The notes under the pieces: generated by a model
Databases searched by the model: none
What the model was told of the DNA's origin: nothing
What the model saw: only the letters and a program-made list of their open reading frames with translations
Assembly: GCF_900100185.1 (NCBI RefSeq)
Contig: NZ_FNEN01000002.1
Location: forward strand, 146,319-210,318
DNA length: 64,000 nucleotides
Source: Natribacillus halophilus
Lineage (GTDB): Bacteria; Bacillota; Bacilli; Bacillales; Marinococcaceae
Direction of reading: 5' to 3'
Position numbers and translations under genes: made by a program
In this document: positions 21,765-32,281 of the stretch, piece after piece
How positions within the stretch are numbered: position 1 is the stretch's first letter
How the letters are laid out: each line of letters begins with the position of its first letter

Positions 21765-22519
21765 CGCACGTTCACCCCTTGTTTTCTCAGCTCCTCTTTC
21801 ACTTCCGAGACAGCTGTTTCCTTATAATGAAAAACAGAAGCTGCCAAGGCCGCGTCCGCGCCAGCTTCCAGAAATACATCGGCAAAATCCTGAAGGCTTC
21901 CCGCTCCTCCGGAAGCAATGACGGGCACACTTACCGCCGCGTTTACCGCCCGTGTCAGCGCTAAATCATATCCCGTTTTTGCCCCGTCCTGGTCCATGCT
22001 CGTGAGCAGGATTTCACCTGCGCCTCTCTGCACAACTTCTTCGGCCCAATCGGTCACTTCGAGATCCGTTTCACGACGGCCGCCATGGGTATACACACGC
22101 CACGACTGCAACGCCTCGTCCCATTTGGCATCAATAGCCACAACGATGCATTGGGAACCAAAAAAATCAGACCCTTCGGAGATTAACGCCGGGTCCTTCA
22201 CAGCCGCGGTATTCAGCGAGACTTTATCGGCACCCGCGCGCAGAATCTGACGCATGTCAGCCACGCTGTTAATCCCGCCGCCAACGGTAAACGGAATCGC
22301 GAGTGTGCCGGCTACTTCCCGGACGACATCCACCATCGTTTTCCGGCCTTCGTGGGATGCCGATATATCGAGAAAAACGAGCTCATCGGCCCCTTCCCGA
22401 TCGTAATAGTCCGCGAGCTCAACCGGGTCACCCGCATCTCGCAACTCCACAAATTGTACCCCTTTGACGACGCGCCCTTCCTGCACGTCCAAACACGGAA
22501 CCAACCGTTTCGTTAACAT
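21761..22519 (-). CDS. hisF: Imidazole glycerol phosphate synthase, cyclase subunit
   Basis: A 252-residue TIM barrel that, with HisH, converts PRFAR and ammonia to imidazole glycerol phosphate and AICAR. Catalytic aspartates lie in [13 protein letters not shown] (Asp11) and VVAIDAKWD (about 130). Phosphate-binding GGG and ASGGAG motifs are present. Confidence 0.97.
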   Translation of the reverse strand: MLTKRLVPCLDVQEGRVVKGVQFVELRDAGDPVELADYYDREGADELVFLDISASHEGRKTMVDVVREVAGTLAIPFTVGGGINSVADMRQILRAGADKVSLNTAAVKDPALISEGSDFFGSQCIVVAIDAKWDEALQSWRVYTHGGRRETDLEVTDWAEEVVQRGAGEILLTSMDQDGAKTGYDLALTRAVNAAVSVPVIASGGAGSLQDFADVFLEAGADAALAASVFHYKETAVSEVKEELRKQGVNVR

Positions 22520-23253
22520 GATCCCTTCACCTCTTTTAAAGCCTCTGCCAAATCAAGCCTACCGGTATATAACGCTTTCCCGACAATCGCGCCGACTACG
22601 CCTTCCTCCCGGTAGCGCACCAGCGTACGTACATCCTCGAGACCGGTGACACCGCCGGAAGCGATCACCTTTGTCCCGCTCGTCCGTGCCAGGGCGGCAA
22701 CAGCTTCTACGTTCGGTCCCTGCAACATGCCGTCTTTTTCGATATCCGTAAAAATAAATGTATCCGCTCCGGCGGCTTTCATCTCGGCGGCAAGCGTTTC
22801 TGCCTGTACACCGGATGACTCCAGCCAGCCGTTCACGGCCACTTGTCCATCACGCGCATCGAGCCCGATCACGATCCTGCCCGGGTACCGAGCGAGCATT
22901 TCCCTCGTAAAATCAGGGTTATGCACCGCGACTGATCCCAGAATAACCCGGTCCACACCGCCGGAAAGATAACGTTCGACATCCTGTTCCGTACGAATGC
23001 CACCGCCCACCTGAATCCGTACGCCTGTTTCTGCGCTAATACGAAAAATTTCTTCATCGTTGACGGGTCGCTTTTCACGGGCGCCGTCCAAATCGACCAC
23101 GTGAATCCAATCGGCCCCGTCTGCCACAAAGCTTGCCGCCATCTCGGCCGGCGAATCTCCGTACACCGTTTCCCGGTTATAATCCCCCTGCCGCAAACGG
23201 ACACATTTGCCATCGCGAATGTCGATGGCCGGAAATAAATTAAAGGCTGTCAC
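22513..23253 (-). CDS. hisA: ProFAR isomerase HisA
   Basis: A 246-residue TIM barrel that isomerises ProFAR to PRFAR (histidine step 4). Catalytic acids lie in [13 protein letters not shown] (Asp10) and [10 protein letters not shown] (about 128-135). The start is a GTG at 23253. It overlaps hisH by 14 bp and hisF by 7 bp, as expected for a tightly coupled operon. Confidence 0.96.
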   Translation of the reverse strand: MTAFNLFPAIDIRDGKCVRLRQGDYNRETVYGDSPAEMAASFVADGADWIHVVDLDGAREKRPVNDEEIFRISAETGVRIQVGGGIRTEQDVERYLSGGVDRVILGSVAVHNPDFTREMLARYPGRIVIGLDARDGQVAVNGWLESSGVQAETLAAEMKAAGADTFIFTDIEKDGMLQGPNVEAVAALARTSGTKVIASGGVTGLEDVRTLVRYREEGVVGAIVGKALYTGRLDLAEALKEVKGSC

Positions 23254-23893
23254 TCATCTGTACCTGCCTTTCTTTCACGTACGCAACATAGTTGTTCAGC
23301 ATTTGCATCCCGAGGTTACTGCTTTTTTCCGGGTGAAACTGGGTGCCGAAAACATGGTTGCGGCCGACGACCGCCGGTACATCGCCGTCATAATCGGCGG
23401 TTGCCACGACGACCTCTGCCGTATCAACGTGCACGACATACGAGTGCACAAAATAAACATGCCCTTCTGCCGTGTCTTCCAGGAGCGGATGGGCAGGCTG
23501 CCGGTACTGAAGCAGATTCCAGCCCATATGAGGCACCTTGTAACGGATGCCGGCTCTCGTTTGCCCGCTAAAACGCCGGACTTTTCCGGGTAAAAAATCA
23601 AGCCCTTTCGTAAAGCCATTCTCTTCGCTTTCGGAAAATAGCAGCTGCATGCCGAGGCAAATGCCGAGCAAAGGCTTTCCATCCTTCACCGCCTGCTTTA
23701 ACATGTCATCCAGGTTTTTTTCCCGGAGAATCGTCATGGCATCGTTAAAGGAACCGACACCCGGTAAAATCAGGCCGTCTGTTGCCGCCAACTTTTCCAC
23801 GTCTTCGGTAAGCACATAAGGCGTGTTTAGGCGCTCGAGAGCCTTGCTTACGCTATATAAATTGCCCATACCATAGTCTACAATGCCGATCAT
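23240..23893 (-). CDS. hisH: Imidazole glycerol phosphate synthase, glutamine amidotransferase subunit
   Basis: A 217-residue class I amidotransferase that supplies ammonia to HisF. The nucleophile is Cys79 in [10 protein letters not shown], the His-Glu pair lies in [10 protein letters not shown], and the oxyanion strand is [11 protein letters not shown]. Confidence 0.97.
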   Translation of the reverse strand: MIGIVDYGMGNLYSVSKALERLNTPYVLTEDVEKLAATDGLILPGVGSFNDAMTILREKNLDDMLKQAVKDGKPLLGICLGMQLLFSESEENGFTKGLDFLPGKVRRFSGQTRAGIRYKVPHMGWNLLQYRQPAHPLLEDTAEGHVYFVHSYVVHVDTAEVVVATADYDGDVPAVVGRNHVFGTQFHPEKSSNLGMQMLNNYVAYVKERQVQMSDSL

Positions 23894-24487
23894 CTATAGC
23901 ATCCCCTTCGTCGACGGAACCCCCTGCACACGCGGGTCGATGTCAACCGCTTCCGATAAGGCTCGTGCCAACGCCTTAAAAATCGCTTCGATAATGTGGT
24001 GCGTATTCCACCCATAATGGACGATCACATGCAGGTTCATCCGGGCTTCGACAGCAAGCTTTCCGAGAAACTCGCGCACAAGCTCCGTGTCAAACGTACC
24101 GACCTTCGCCGCTCCAATATCCCCTCGAAACTCAAGGTGGGGGCGGTTGCTCAGGTCGATGACCACTTGGGCGAGAGCATCGTCCATGGGGATGAGCGCC
24201 TGTCCGTAACGTCGGATCCCCGTCTTATCGCCAATAGCCTCCTGTACAGCCTGACCGAGACAAATACCTATATCTTCCGTTGTATGATGGTCATCCACCT
24301 CTACATCACCCGTCGCCTGCACGCGCACGTCAAAACGACCATGATTTGTGAAAAGATCGAGCATGTGGCTCAAAAAAGGGACCGCCGTATGGATCTCTCC
24401 TTGCCCGGAACCGTCCACATTCATCTCGAGTTCAATATCTGTTTCTCCGGTTTGGCGTCGTATCGTTGCTTTTCGTTCTGCACTCAT
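23894..24487 (-). CDS. hisB: Imidazoleglycerol-phosphate dehydratase
   Basis: A 197-residue manganese enzyme for histidine step 6. Metal motifs are [10 protein letters not shown] and [15 protein letters not shown]. It is the single-domain form without the phosphatase domain found in enterobacterial HisB, so histidinol-phosphate phosphatase must be encoded elsewhere. It abuts hisH and overlaps hisD by 4 bp. Confidence 0.97.
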   Translation of the reverse strand: MSAERKATIRRQTGETDIELEMNVDGSGQGEIHTAVPFLSHMLDLFTNHGRFDVRVQATGDVEVDDHHTTEDIGICLGQAVQEAIGDKTGIRRYGQALIPMDDALAQVVIDLSNRPHLEFRGDIGAAKVGTFDTELVREFLGKLAVEARMNLHVIVHYGWNTHHIIEAIFKALARALSEAVDIDPRVQGVPSTKGML

Positions 24488-25767
24488 GACTTGGGACCGC
24501 CTCTTTTCCTGCGAATGTCTACAGCACGCGCGTGGGCTTCAAAGCCTTCAAGCCGCGCCAGCGTCGCGATATTTTCATGGTTTTCTGCAAGCGCTTCTGC
24601 GCTGTAATGAATGATGCTCGCTTTTTTGAGAAAATCATCGACCGAGAGTGGGCTGGAAAAGCGGGCCGTCCCATTCGTCGGGAGCACGTGGTTCGGCCCT
24701 GCAAAATAATCGCCCACCGATTCGGCGCTGTTTTCCCCGAGGAAAATGGCGCCGGCATGCTTTATTTTACCGAGATAGGCAAACGGCTGCTCACAGAGTA
24801 CTTCCACATGTTCCGGCGCCAATTCATTAACCACCGCAACCGCTTCGCTAAGATCAGCCGTCAAATAAATGGCCCCGTAATCCGCAAGCGCCTGGCGGGC
24901 AATGGCTGCCCGCGGCAAATCTTCCAATTGCCGCTCCACTTCGGCCGATACTTTTTTCGCGAGTGTCTTCGAAGGAGTGACCACGATCGCCGTCGCCCGC
25001 TCCTCGTGTTCCGCTTGCGACAATAAATCGGCGGCAACGTAGTCCGGACGCGCCGAGTCATCCGCGATAATCACAATTTCACTCGGCCCCGCTATCATAT
25101 CGATGTCCACTTGCCCGAAAACGGCCCGCTTCGCTAACGCGACGTAATCATTTCCGGGACCGACGATTTTATCGACAGCCGGCACGGATTCGGTTCCGTA
25201 CGCAAGGGCCGCGATCGCTTGCGCACCCCCGGCTTTCAGAATTGTCTCCACCCCGAGCTCCGAGGCCGCAACTACGACGGCCGGGTGAAGGCGTCCGGTT
25301 TCGTCCGGCGGGGAGGTCATCACAATACGGCCGACATGGGCGACTTGCGCCGGAATAACGTCCATCAGAATCGTGGAAGGATAGGCCGCTTTCCCGCCGG
25401 GAACGTAAACACCGACGGCATCGAGGGGCGTCACTTGCTGCCCGAGGATGGTGCCGTCGGATTTCGTCGTCATCCACGACTGGGGACGTTGGCGTTCATG
25501 GAAGTCGCGAATATTGGCGATGGCCTGCTGAAGTGCCTCCACGGCCTCATCTTCCAGAGATTCATATGCCTCGACACGCTCCGTTTCCGTCACAAACAGG
25601 GCATCGGTCTCAGCGCCATCCAATTTTTTTGTGTACGCGCGCAATGCCTCATCCCCATCGTGTCGAACGGTGGCAAGGATGTCATCGACAACGGCCTGAA
25701 TCTTTTCATTGCCGCTGTCAGGATCCCGGCGCAAGCTCACGTTTTCATTAACCTGTATGATCTTCAT
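24484..25767 (-). CDS. hisD: Histidinol dehydrogenase
   Basis: A 427-residue zinc- and NAD-dependent enzyme that oxidises histidinol twice to histidine. Visible motifs are [45 protein letters not shown] and [13 protein letters not shown]. The ATG at 25767 is preceded by GGAGGGGAGG with good spacing; an in-frame start at 25791 overlaps that site and is rejected. It overlaps the 3' end of hisG. Confidence 0.96.
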   Translation of the reverse strand: MKIIQVNENVSLRRDPDSGNEKIQAVVDDILATVRHDGDEALRAYTKKLDGAETDALFVTETERVEAYESLEDEAVEALQQAIANIRDFHERQRPQSWMTTKSDGTILGQQVTPLDAVGVYVPGGKAAYPSTILMDVIPAQVAHVGRIVMTSPPDETGRLHPAVVVAASELGVETILKAGGAQAIAALAYGTESVPAVDKIVGPGNDYVALAKRAVFGQVDIDMIAGPSEIVIIADDSARPDYVAADLLSQAEHEERATAIVVTPSKTLAKKVSAEVERQLEDLPRAAIARQALADYGAIYLTADLSEAVAVVNELAPEHVEVLCEQPFAYLGKIKHAGAIFLGENSAESVGDYFAGPNHVLPTNGTARFSSPLSVDDFLKKASIIHYSAEALAENHENIATLARLEGFEAHARAVDIRRKRGGPKS

Positions 25768-26410
25768 GCCGAGACCTCCCCTCCTCAACAATCACAGACA
25801 GTCGCTGGACAATTTCATCGATCTGCCTATCTTTCATACGATAACTGACCGGATTGACAATCAATCGCGAGGTGACATGATCGATCGTCTCCAACTCTGC
25901 CAGCCCATTTTCTTTCAATGTTTTCCCGGTGGAGACGATATCCACGATACGTTCAGCCAGCCCGATCAAAGGCGCGAGTTCAATCGATCCGCTCAACCGG
26001 ATCACTTCCACTTGCTCCCCTTGTTCCTTAAAATACTGCGTGGCAATGTTCGGGTATTTCGTCGCAATTTTCGGGGCTATCCGCCCCTTTCTACGATGGG
26101 GCAGCCCCGCGACGGCCAGGTGACAGGCACTGATGGCCAGGTCAAGCACTTCATAGACGTCACGCCGCTCTTCCATCAAGACATCCTTGCCCGCGACACC
26201 GATATCTGCCACCCCGTGCTCTACATATGTGGGGACGTCCATCGGTTTGGCGAGAAAAAACTTCATATTTGCTTCCGGGGCCTCAACGATCAATTTACGT
26301 CCCGCTGAAAAATCCTCTTGTAAAGGATAACCAGCCTGACGGAGAAGATGAGCGGCTTCTTCAAAAATCCTTCCTTTCGGCATTGCGAACGTTATCCAAT
26401 CTTCACTCAT
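25748..26410 (-). CDS. hisG: ATP phosphoribosyltransferase, catalytic subunit (short form)
   Basis: A 220-residue enzyme that commits ATP and PRPP to histidine synthesis. [10 protein letters not shown] opens the protein, and the PRPP loop lies near [14 protein letters not shown]. It lacks the C-terminal ACT-like regulatory domain of long HisG, which fits the presence of hisZ. The ATG at 26410 has GGGGAG eight bases upstream; a longer frame into hisZ is rejected. Confidence 0.96.
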   Translation of the reverse strand: MSEDWITFAMPKGRIFEEAAHLLRQAGYPLQEDFSAGRKLIVEAPEANMKFFLAKPMDVPTYVEHGVADIGVAGKDVLMEERRDVYEVLDLAISACHLAVAGLPHRRKGRIAPKIATKYPNIATQYFKEQGEQVEVIRLSGSIELAPLIGLAERIVDIVSTGKTLKENGLAELETIDHVTSRLIVNPVSYRMKDRQIDEIVQRLSVIVEEGRSRHEDHTG

Positions 26411-27578
26411 CGTCTGTCTCCCCTGCAAAAGAAATGACTTCCTTATATTTTTCGGCAAAAGCGGCCACATCCGGAACGCCCGCTCGATTTTGCATGATGA
26501 TCGCTTCTCCGTTTTGGCGACGCTTGTTTGCTTCTTGCACGGCCTCTCGTTGTCGTTCCTTGCTGAAAAGGATGAGTGTCGAGTGCCTTACCAGGGTTTC
26601 CCCCTCGAAATGATTCAATGCTTCAAGCAACCAGTCCAGACGGATGCCGAAGCCGGTCGCGCTTGCCGGACGTCCAAATTTGCCGAGCAATTCATCGTAA
26701 CGTCCGCCACTCGCGAGCGGGAAGCCGAGCGAATCGCCATACCCTTCAAAAACGACGCCAGTATAATAATCAATGTGCAACACGAGGTTGAGATCCACTT
26801 GCAACGATTCACTCACACCCAGATCTTCGAGTATTTCCCAAAGGTCTTCAATTTCAGCTAACGCTTCATGGGCTTCCCGGTTATCGGTGATTTTTTTGGC
26901 TTCCGGGAGGACTTCAGGCCCTCCGCGTAATCGTTGTAAGTGTTTCAGACGGTTTTTAGCCTCCGCCGAGAGCTGCAGTTGATCAACATATTGCCGGTAA
27001 CTGACATAATTTTTCTCATAAAGATAGCGTCTTAACACATTGGCGGTTTCCTGCGAGACATTTTCCTTGAATAAAGCGTTCATATATTTGACGTGCCCAA
27101 CGGCTAATCGAAAAGCGGACAATCCTGCCGCGCGGAGCGTGGACGTCAAAAGGGCGATCACTTCGCCGTCGGCATTCATCGATGCATCGCCCACGAGTTC
27201 CACGCCGAATTGCTCAAATTCCGCGCGTACGCCCCCCTCTTTCTGCTGGGAACGATATAACGCATTGCAATAGGACAAACGAAGCGGCAAAGGCTCATTT
27301 TTCATGCTGGAACTGACGACACGCGCGATCGGAGCAGTCATATCCGGCCGCAATACGAGCGTTTGCCCTTCACGATCCAGTAACTTGAAAAGTTGCTGAT
27401 CGTGAATCGCGGAGGCTTCTCCCACCGTTTCATAATATTCCAATGACGGGGTTTGAATCGCTCGGTATCCCCAGCGCCCCGTTTCCTGTTCTATATTGTG
27501 GCGAATCTCCGAAGCGCGGTCATAAAGCGCGGGTAACGTGTCAACCATTCCTAAAGGCTTTTCAAACATCAATGGCAT
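26403..27578 (-). CDS. hisZ: ATP phosphoribosyltransferase regulatory subunit
   Basis: A 391-residue histidyl-tRNA synthetase paralogue required by short-form HisG for activity and histidine feedback. Motif 2-like and histidine-A-like segments are [12 protein letters not shown] and [15 protein letters not shown]. It lacks the anticodon-binding domain. The ATG at 27578 has TTGGAGG eight bases upstream. It is the first gene of the his operon. Confidence 0.95.
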   Translation of the reverse strand: MPLMFEKPLGMVDTLPALYDRASEIRHNIEQETGRWGYRAIQTPSLEYYETVGEASAIHDQQLFKLLDREGQTLVLRPDMTAPIARVVSSSMKNEPLPLRLSYCNALYRSQQKEGGVRAEFEQFGVELVGDASMNADGEVIALLTSTLRAAGLSAFRLAVGHVKYMNALFKENVSQETANVLRRYLYEKNYVSYRQYVDQLQLSAEAKNRLKHLQRLRGGPEVLPEAKKITDNREAHEALAEIEDLWEILEDLGVSESLQVDLNLVLHIDYYTGVVFEGYGDSLGFPLASGGRYDELLGKFGRPASATGFGIRLDWLLEALNHFEGETLVRHSTLILFSKERQREAVQEANKRRQNGEAIIMQNRAGVPDVAAFAEKYKEVISFAGETDDE

Positions 27579-27607
27579 GCGGACGGCCTCCAACCAAATC
27601 CTTTAGT

Positions 27608-27669
27608 CTGATAATGCAGTAAAATGTTTCAGTCATTATTAGTTTAACGCCGCACACGCTTAACGTCAA
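27608..27669 (-). promoter_or_regulatory. his operon promoter and nearby inverted repeat
   Basis: On the minus strand TTGACG (27664-27669), 17 bp, TAAACT (27641-27646). The -35 box overlaps the stop codon of the upstream gene. Starting within the -10 box is an inverted repeat, CTAATAATG and CATTATCAG (27634-27642 and 27608-27616, one mismatch), which could be an operator or a leader hairpin. No T-box or attenuator peptide is seen in the short leader. Confidence 0.75.
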
Positions 27670-28178
27670 CGATTCGGGTTCTTCTCCATGTCACGCCGCA
27701 TGCCCTGACTGGCAGCAGGTCTTACCTCATTGTTTCTGATCACAAACGTGGCAATCACGCCGACAAGCCCAAATGTTAATATGGAAAACACGAGGAGGAC
27801 GACGTATTTATCACTATACTTCCTGAATAATTCGAAGAGCGCATACAAAACAAATCCAACTGTGACAAACGATAATAGTATGGACAATATAGCGAACGGC
27901 GGGAAAAACACCTCCATCAACATAAGCGGAATTTGCCCTGCGGCTAATCCGATCAGCAACCACGGCAGAACATTCCGAAAACCGGCCGGAACGCGGTCCC
28001 ACACGACCATGCCAAGCGTATAATATTGAGCGATCGGAATAAAAGCGAGCCAGGCATTTTCGACCTCATTTCTTTTGCCAAGCTGAAAAAGCCCGAACGC
28101 AAACAATAGATAAAGCGTGATTCCTGCCACAAAAAGTAATAGCAGCATAAAAAGCAAAAGTAAAATGATAGCCTCCAT
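27666..28178 (-). CDS. Polytopic membrane protein, unknown
   Basis: A 170-residue protein with about four hydrophobic helices (roughly 4-30, 60-80, 85-110 and 118-140). A charged tail ends in MRRDMEKNPNR. The ATG at 28178 has AAGGAGG seven bases upstream and overlaps the stop of the preceding acyltransferase gene by one base, suggesting co-translation. I do not recognise the family. It is not part of the B. subtilis hprK group, so it looks like an addition. Confidence 0.75.
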   Translation of the reverse strand: MEAIILLLLFMLLLLFVAGITLYLLFAFGLFQLGKRNEVENAWLAFIPIAQYYTLGMVVWDRVPAGFRNVLPWLLIGLAAGQIPLMLMEVFFPPFAILSILLSFVTVGFVLYALFELFRKYSDKYVVLLVFSILTFGLVGVIATFVIRNNEVRPAASQGMRRDMEKNPNR

Positions 28179-28690
28179 CAAATCTCCTCCTTGTGATTTT
28201 CACGTGATCCTTCCCGGATCACTTGCATCGGGTTCCCCCCGACAAAAGCCCCGGGCGGGACATCTTTATGTACAAGCGTCATCGCGGACACGACGGCCCC
28301 GTCACCGATCGTCACACCGGGGAGAATCAACGACTGCGCGCCGATCATAACGTTATCCCCGATATGGATCTCGCCGAGGCGATATTCCTCGATTAAGTAT
28401 TCATGCGTAAGCAAAGTCGTCTGGAACCCGATCACGCAATTGTTGCCGACCGCTATTTTCTCCGGAAACATTAAATCCGGGGTCACTTTCAGGGCAAAAG
28501 CCGTTTTCGCCCCGACATCCATGCGCAAAAACACACGATACATCCAATTCTTCACACTTAAAAACGGCGTTACGCGCGCGATTTCTATAACGATAAAATT
28601 TTTTACGACTTTAAAAAAGGAAACCGTTTTATATAGGTGCCAAAGGGAATTGTTTTTGGACACGGGGTAACGCTCGGTCGGACGTTTCAT
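28178..28690 (-). CDS. yvoF: Hexapeptide-repeat acyltransferase (YvoF-like)
   Basis: A 170-residue left-handed beta-helix protein. Imperfect [LIV]-G-x4 turns run from about 75 to 150 (IAVGNNCVIG, IHIGDNVMIGAQ, VTIGDGAVVSAMTLV), as in O-acetyltransferases of the maltose/nodulation type. The acceptor is unknown. It overlaps ppaX by 4 bp and keeps the B. subtilis order hprK-lgt-yvoD-ppaX-yvoF. Confidence 0.85.
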   Translation of the reverse strand: MKRPTERYPVSKNNSLWHLYKTVSFFKVVKNFIVIEIARVTPFLSVKNWMYRVFLRMDVGAKTAFALKVTPDLMFPEKIAVGNNCVIGFQTTLLTHEYLIEEYRLGEIHIGDNVMIGAQSLILPGVTIGDGAVVSAMTLVHKDVPPGAFVGGNPMQVIREGSRENHKEEI

Positions 28691-29337
28691 CGCGAGGACA
28701 CTCCCAGAATCTTAAGCAGGTCACGCATATCATCGAGAATGATATCAGGGTCGTGTTGTTTCAAGGGGTCGATACCCTTTAACGCCCACCCAACAGCGGC
28801 CGTTTTCGTTCCCGCGTTTTTTCCTCCTTCGATGTCGTGCACGTTATCTCCGACCATAAGGGACTCCCCAGGGGTAGCGTCCAATGCTTGCATCGCTTTT
28901 TCCAGCGGTTCGGGATGAGGTTTGGAATGGTCTACATCATCAAGGGTAATCACCGTTTTAAAAAAAGGCTTTAATCCCATTAATTCCATCCCTTTCCACG
29001 TTGTTTGGCTCCGTTTCGTCGTCACGATCGCCAGCTTAAATTTCGCCTGATCCAGCTGCTCCACCGCTTCCCGTACACCGCTATATTCTTTGATCAGTTC
29101 ATCGTGATGGGCATGATTATGGGCGCGATACATGTCGATCATCTCATCGGCCCGGTTCGCATCCAGGTTTTTAAACGTATCATCCAGCGGCGGGCCGATG
29201 AAATCGAGCATATCCTCGCGGGCAAATCGCCCGGGGAAATAGTGCTCGAGCGTATGGGTAAATGACGCGATGATCAAATCATTCGTATCAATCAACGTCC
29301 CATCAAGATCAAAAAGAACCGTATTCACGTTGTCCAT
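28687..29337 (-). CDS. ppaX: Pyrophosphatase PpaX (HAD family)
   Basis: A 216-residue haloacid-dehalogenase-type hydrolase, the same length as B. subtilis PpaX, which clears the pyrophosphate released when HprK dephosphorylates HPr-Ser-P. Motif I is FDLDGTLIDT, motif II TTKRS, motif IV GDNVHDIEGG. The ATG at 29337 follows GGGGGAG and lies inside the yvoD 3' end; a longer frame is rejected. Confidence 0.93.
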   Translation of the reverse strand: MDNVNTVLFDLDGTLIDTNDLIIASFTHTLEHYFPGRFAREDMLDFIGPPLDDTFKNLDANRADEMIDMYRAHNHAHHDELIKEYSGVREAVEQLDQAKFKLAIVTTKRSQTTWKGMELMGLKPFFKTVITLDDVDHSKPHPEPLEKAMQALDATPGESLMVGDNVHDIEGGKNAGTKTAAVGWALKGIDPLKQHDPDIILDDMRDLLKILGVSSR

Positions 29338-30283
29338 CAATGCTCTCCCCCTTATCATACTGTTCTTGTTTTTCCAAACGGTTCCAGAAATATGCAATCG
29401 CCATCGTTAACAAGACAGCCGTCACGACCCGGATGATGAGTAACGGCACTACCGGGATCCCCAGCGGGATAAAAATAAGCGTATCTTCGATAATTCCATG
29501 GCAAGCGACCAAAAAGATAAACACGAGATACAAGTCTTTTTTCTTCACGCCATTCTCCCGGGCTTCCTGGATCATGACGCCCGCGCCGAAAGCGAGCCCG
29601 AAAATCACTCCGGAAGCCAGGGTCGTCGACGTATTCGGCTGAATACCGAGCATACGTGTAAACGGAAGCATTTTCCTGGAAAACCATTCGAGTAGATGCA
29701 AATCTTTCATCACTTGAATGAACATCATGATCGGGAAGACAAATGCCGCGATTTGCAGCACACCGAGCGCTGCACTCGAGGTCGCTTCCACAATCATATC
29801 AAAAGCGCCGCTCACCTCAGGCGTTCCCGTTCCACTTACAAATCCATATTGTGCGGGCTCGCTCCCTCCCTGCCAAATCCAGTTAATGAGAAAAGCGGAA
29901 ACGATGGCCAGACCAACACGAACGGCTAAAACGACCGACATACGTATACCGAGTTTCACAGCCACCGCCGATTCCACGAATAAATTATGGGAAAACGAGA
30001 GCATAACCGCGAGGATGAACACTTCCTTGACCGTAAATTCAAAGCTTAAAATCGAACCGATGGCCGCGTACAAGTTTAACGCGTTGCCGAGCACGAGCGG
30101 GATCGCCGCTTCCCCGGGCAATCCGATCCAGGACATAAACGGAGCCAGTTGGGCCGATAGCCAATCCAGCGCCGGCGTGAACGAGAGAATAGTCACGGCA
30201 AAGGTGATGGGAAAGATGATCTTTGCCAGTGTCCACGTGGTTGACAGGCCTGATTTCAGGCCTTTCTTCAACGTTTGTATCAT
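29309..30283 (-). CDS. yvoD: Nucleoside-recognition-domain membrane protein (YvoD)
   Basis: A 324-residue integral membrane protein with about eight hydrophobic segments and two gate-like domains (about 45-130 and 190-300), similar to SpmA/SpmB and nucleoside-transporter gates. Visible motifs are PLVLGNALNLYAAIGS and SGVIFGLAFGAGVMIQEA. The function is unknown. It sits between lgt and ppaX as in B. subtilis and overlaps ppaX by 29 bp. Confidence 0.85.
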   Translation of the reverse strand: MIQTLKKGLKSGLSTTWTLAKIIFPITFAVTILSFTPALDWLSAQLAPFMSWIGLPGEAAIPLVLGNALNLYAAIGSILSFEFTVKEVFILAVMLSFSHNLFVESAVAVKLGIRMSVVLAVRVGLAIVSAFLINWIWQGGSEPAQYGFVSGTGTPEVSGAFDMIVEATSSAALGVLQIAAFVFPIMMFIQVMKDLHLLEWFSRKMLPFTRMLGIQPNTSTTLASGVIFGLAFGAGVMIQEARENGVKKKDLYLVFIFLVACHGIIEDTLIFIPLGIPVVPLLIIRVVTAVLLTMAIAYFWNRLEKQEQYDKGESIDGQREYGSF

Positions 30284-30302
30284 AGTTTCTCCTACTCCAC
30301 GA

Positions 30303-31157
30303 TTATTTTTTCTTCTTCTTTTTTCGATTTTTTCTCGTTAGTTTCTCATCCTTATCCTTATAACGCTTTACCACCCTTTTTTTTCGCCGAAAAATCATTA
30401 AAATGATGGCTCCGACGATGAGAATGACGGAAATGAGCTGGGCGACTTGCAACACATCCGCGATCATTAAGCTGTCCGTGCGCAACCCTTCGATGAAGTA
30501 ACGGCCGAAGGAATACCATATGATATAGATCAAAAACAGATTGCCACGGCGTAAATTCACACGGCGGAGAATGAGCAATAATATAAAGCCGAGCACATTC
30601 CAGATAGATTCATAGAGAAAGGTCGGATGATGATAGGCCCCCTCGATGAACATCTGGTCGATGATCCAATCCGGCAACATGAGATTTTCCATAAAAGCGC
30701 GGGAAATCTCGCCCCCATAAGCCTCCTGGTTAATGAAATTACCCCAGCGTCCGATCGCTTGCCCGAGAATGATACTCGGCGCTGCGATATCGGCCAACTT
30801 CCAGAAGGAGTATCCGCGCACCCGGGCAAACACCACCGCTGTGAGGACAGCCCCGATCAATCCGCCATGAATGGCCAGACCGCCTTCCCAAATGGCGATG
30901 ATTTGCGCCGGGTTTTCCATATAATAATCAAACTGAAATAATACATAATAAAGACGGGCACTAATGAGGGCAATCGGAATTGCCCAAATGAGCAAGTCGG
31001 CAAATATATCGGACGGATACCCGTGTTTTTTGGCTTCTCTGGTCGCTATTACATATCCTATGGCCGCCCCTAAAACGATAATGACACCATACCAATAAAT
31101 GGATAGGGGGCCAAGCTCAAACGCGATGGGATCGAGCGGTTGTGCCTGCAAAAGCAT
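30303..31157 (-). CDS. lgt: Prolipoprotein diacylglyceryl transferase
   Basis: A 284-residue membrane enzyme that attaches diacylglycerol to the lipobox cysteine of prolipoproteins (CccB and the lipoprotein at 50951 are candidates in this window). Seven hydrophobic helices are seen. The conserved motif [14 protein letters not shown] contains the essential histidine, and [14 protein letters not shown] follows. The C-terminus is a lysine-rich cytoplasmic tail. The ATG at 31157 has GAGGAGG eight bases upstream. Confidence 0.96.
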   Translation of the reverse strand: MLLQAQPLDPIAFELGPLSIYWYGVIIVLGAAIGYVIATREAKKHGYPSDIFADLLIWAIPIALISARLYYVLFQFDYYMENPAQIIAIWEGGLAIHGGLIGAVLTAVVFARVRGYSFWKLADIAAPSIILGQAIGRWGNFINQEAYGGEISRAFMENLMLPDWIIDQMFIEGAYHHPTFLYESIWNVLGFILLLILRRVNLRRGNLFLIYIIWYSFGRYFIEGLRTDSLMIADVLQVAQLISVILIVGAIILMIFRRKKRVVKRYKDKDEKLTRKNRKKKKKK

Positions 31158-31183
31158 CCGGTGGTCCTCCTCTTTCACGTACG

Positions 31184-32119
31184 TTAAAATTCATCGCGAT
31201 CATAATCTTCGATCACATCCATTAACTTGTCCGAAAATTCCTGGGCCGCGTTGATGCCCATGCGTTTCAAACGGAAGTTCATAGCCGCCACTTCCACGAT
31301 GACCGCGAGGTTGCGTCCCGGACGTACCGGAATCGTGTATTTGGGGATGTCCGTTTCAATAATTCGCATCGTGTCTTCATCCACCCCGAGTCGGTCATAA
31401 GCCTTATCCTCATCCCAAAGCTCCAGGTGAACATTGAGGGTAATTCTTTTAAACGGTCGCACTGCGCCGGCGCCGAACAAAGTCATCACGTCGATAATGC
31501 CGAGACCGCGAATCTCGAGCAGGTGTTTGATCAGTTCCGGCGGCCGCCCCATGAGTGTATTCGCGTGCTGTTGGCTGATTTCAACCGAATCATCGGCGAC
31601 GAGGCGATGCCCCCTGCGCACGAGGTCCAGGGCCGTTTCACTTTTTCCGACCCCACTGGCTCCGGTTAAAAGTACACCAATCCCATAAATATCCACAAGC
31701 ACGCCATGCACCGCAGTCGTTTCCGCGAGCTGGGCATCCAGGAAATCCGTAAGCTGGCTGCTGATCCGTGTCGTCGTATCACGGGCGCGCAAGAGCGGCA
31801 CACCGGACCTTTCCGCACTCTCTAATAATTCCGGAGGCGCCTCCAGGTCTCTGGAAATGATTACACCGGGGGTATTGCTGGTGCATAATTTCGCCAGCCG
31901 TTCCTCTTTCACTTCCGTATCCAAGCGTTCCAGGAACGTAAGTTCCGAGCGGCCGAGCAATTGCAGGCGTCGGCGCGGATAATAAGTAAAAAAACCAGCC
32001 ATCTCCAACCCCGGGCGCGATATATCACTCGTCGTGATCGGGCGGTAAATCCCTTCCTCGCCGCTTAACAGTTCCAAAGAGAAACGATCGATTAAATCTC
32101 GCGTTGTGACCTTTGACAT
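31184..32119 (-). CDS. hprK: HPr kinase/phosphorylase
   Basis: A 311-residue bifunctional enzyme that phosphorylates and dephosphorylates Ser46 of HPr and Crh in response to glycolytic intermediates, and so sets CcpA activity. Walker A is [14 protein letters not shown] (about 154-167), and the HPrK signature is [19 protein letters not shown] (about 202-220). It works with crh at 14961-15215. Confidence 0.97.
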   Translation of the reverse strand: MSKVTTRDLIDRFSLELLSGEEGIYRPITTSDISRPGLEMAGFFTYYPRRRLQLLGRSELTFLERLDTEVKEERLAKLCTSNTPGVIISRDLEAPPELLESAERSGVPLLRARDTTTRISSQLTDFLDAQLAETTAVHGVLVDIYGIGVLLTGASGVGKSETALDLVRRGHRLVADDSVEISQQHANTLMGRPPELIKHLLEIRGLGIIDVMTLFGAGAVRPFKRITLNVHLELWDEDKAYDRLGVDEDTMRIIETDIPKYTIPVRPGRNLAVIVEVAAMNFRLKRMGINAAQEFSDKLMDVIEDYDRDEF

Positions 32120-32167
32120 CTGGCTCCCTCCGAGAACACTTCCGTTTATAGATTATGCACGTTTTTC

Positions 32168-32176
32168 ATTGTAGCA
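32168..32176 (-). promoter_or_regulatory. Extended -10 promoter of hprK
   Basis: TGCTACAAT on the minus strand is an extended -10 (TGn plus TACAAT), 49 bp upstream of the hprK start. No convincing -35 box is seen. Confidence 0.5.
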
Positions 32177-32214
32177 TGTTTTCGGTCGCGAATGGTATGG
32201 TTGGAGCCCTGAAT

Positions 32215-32245
32215 AAAGAAAACTTGGCTTATCGCCAAGATCTGC
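32215..32245 (+). repeat. Dispersed hairpin element, minimal copy (copy B)
   Basis: AAAGAAAACTTGGC...GCCAAG joined directly to ATCTGC: both ends of the dispersed element remain, with the centre deleted. It ends 3 bp before the T-tract side of the yvlBCD terminator. Confidence 0.75.
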
Positions 32246-32248
32246 AAA

Positions 32249-32277
32249 CAAAAACAGCGCCCCGCAAGCGAGGCGCT
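32249..32277 (-). terminator. Intrinsic terminator of the yvlBCD group
   Basis: On the minus strand AGCGCC-T-CGC-TT-GCG-G-GGCGCT, a stem of 9 pairs with one mismatch, followed by GTTTTTG. It follows the yvlD stop by 4 bp. Confidence 0.88.
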
Positions 32278-32281
32278 TCCA

